DNA of 33,212 bases. Source: Acidobacteriota bacterium. Its GTDB lineage: Bacteria; Acidobacteriota; Thermoanaerobaculia; Thermoanaerobaculales; Sulfomarinibacteraceae. The translations under genes and the position numbers were made by a program. The stretch spans positions 1-33,212 of the forward strand of contig JAHECW010000043.1 of NCBI GenBank assembly GCA_024641545.1, given 5' to 3'. The notes under the pieces were generated by a model. That model ran no database searches and was not told the origin of the DNA. It saw only the letters and a list, made by a program, of their open reading frames with translations. The stretch's first letter is position 1; the number at the start of each line of letters is the position of its first letter. This document shows positions 33,003 to 33,212 of this stretch, in pieces.

Positions 33003-33212
<210 letters not shown>

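Overview
This is GC-rich, gene-dense bacterial chromosome with mostly housekeeping genes. The mixture suggests a member of the Acidobacteriota, perhaps the Thermoanaerobaculia. The pointers are a very GC-rich coding bias, a membrane-bound multihaem cytochrome, a large secreted beta-rich protein of a style common in that phylum, a GAF/acidic-linker protein, and short dispersed GC-rich intergenic repeats. This assignment is inference from gene style; no rRNA is present to confirm it.

Left part (1-5850). The 3' end of dnaB overlaps radA on the plus strand. Facing it is a minus-strand run that reads from a tRNA with anticodon CAU (probably tRNA-Ile2) through a coiled-coil/zinc-ribbon protein, a YggS-type PLP-binding protein and an M20 metallohydrolase to an Fpg/Nei-type DNA glycosylase. 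A 120-bp palindromic repeat lies between the last two genes.

Centre (5993-12740, minus strand). This is the classical macromolecular-synthesis operon rpsU-dnaG-rpoD, with mutS2 inserted directly behind rpsU. Ribosomal protein S21, the MutS2 ATPase, primase and the primary sigma factor may therefore share transcription, with an extra candidate promoter ahead of rpoD.

12807-17937. A coiled-coil lipoprotein on the minus strand diverges from a tightly coupled plus-strand trio with 4-nt overlaps: a GAF-domain protein with a long acidic linker, a Slt70-like lytic transglycosylase lipoprotein, and a YjbQ-family protein. A near-consensus sigma-70 promoter precedes the trio.

17938-25772, plus strand. 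An AT-richer spacer with a good promoter leads into an 11-haem c-type cytochrome fused to a b-type membrane module (CbcL-like architecture). It is followed by a 908-aa secreted protein with duplicated PKD-like domains, a strong terminator, a membrane diguanylate cyclase, and a lipoprotein metallophosphatase of the calcineurin fold.

25796-33212. A 5.5-kb minus-strand gene encodes a giant membrane protein that joins an ArnT/PMT-like GT-C half, a DUF2298 (Chlor_Arch_YYY) half and a C-terminal NHL-type beta-propeller. It diverges from a small protein of unknown function. A GIY-YIG protein and a tRNA-Arg(ACG) with promoter, encoded CCA and terminator follow. The window ends in the first 70 codons of an ABC-transporter ATPase. 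No CRISPR array, IS element, prophage or rRNA was seen. The two most unusual objects are the triple-fusion membrane glycosyltransferase-like protein and the CbcL-like cytochrome.
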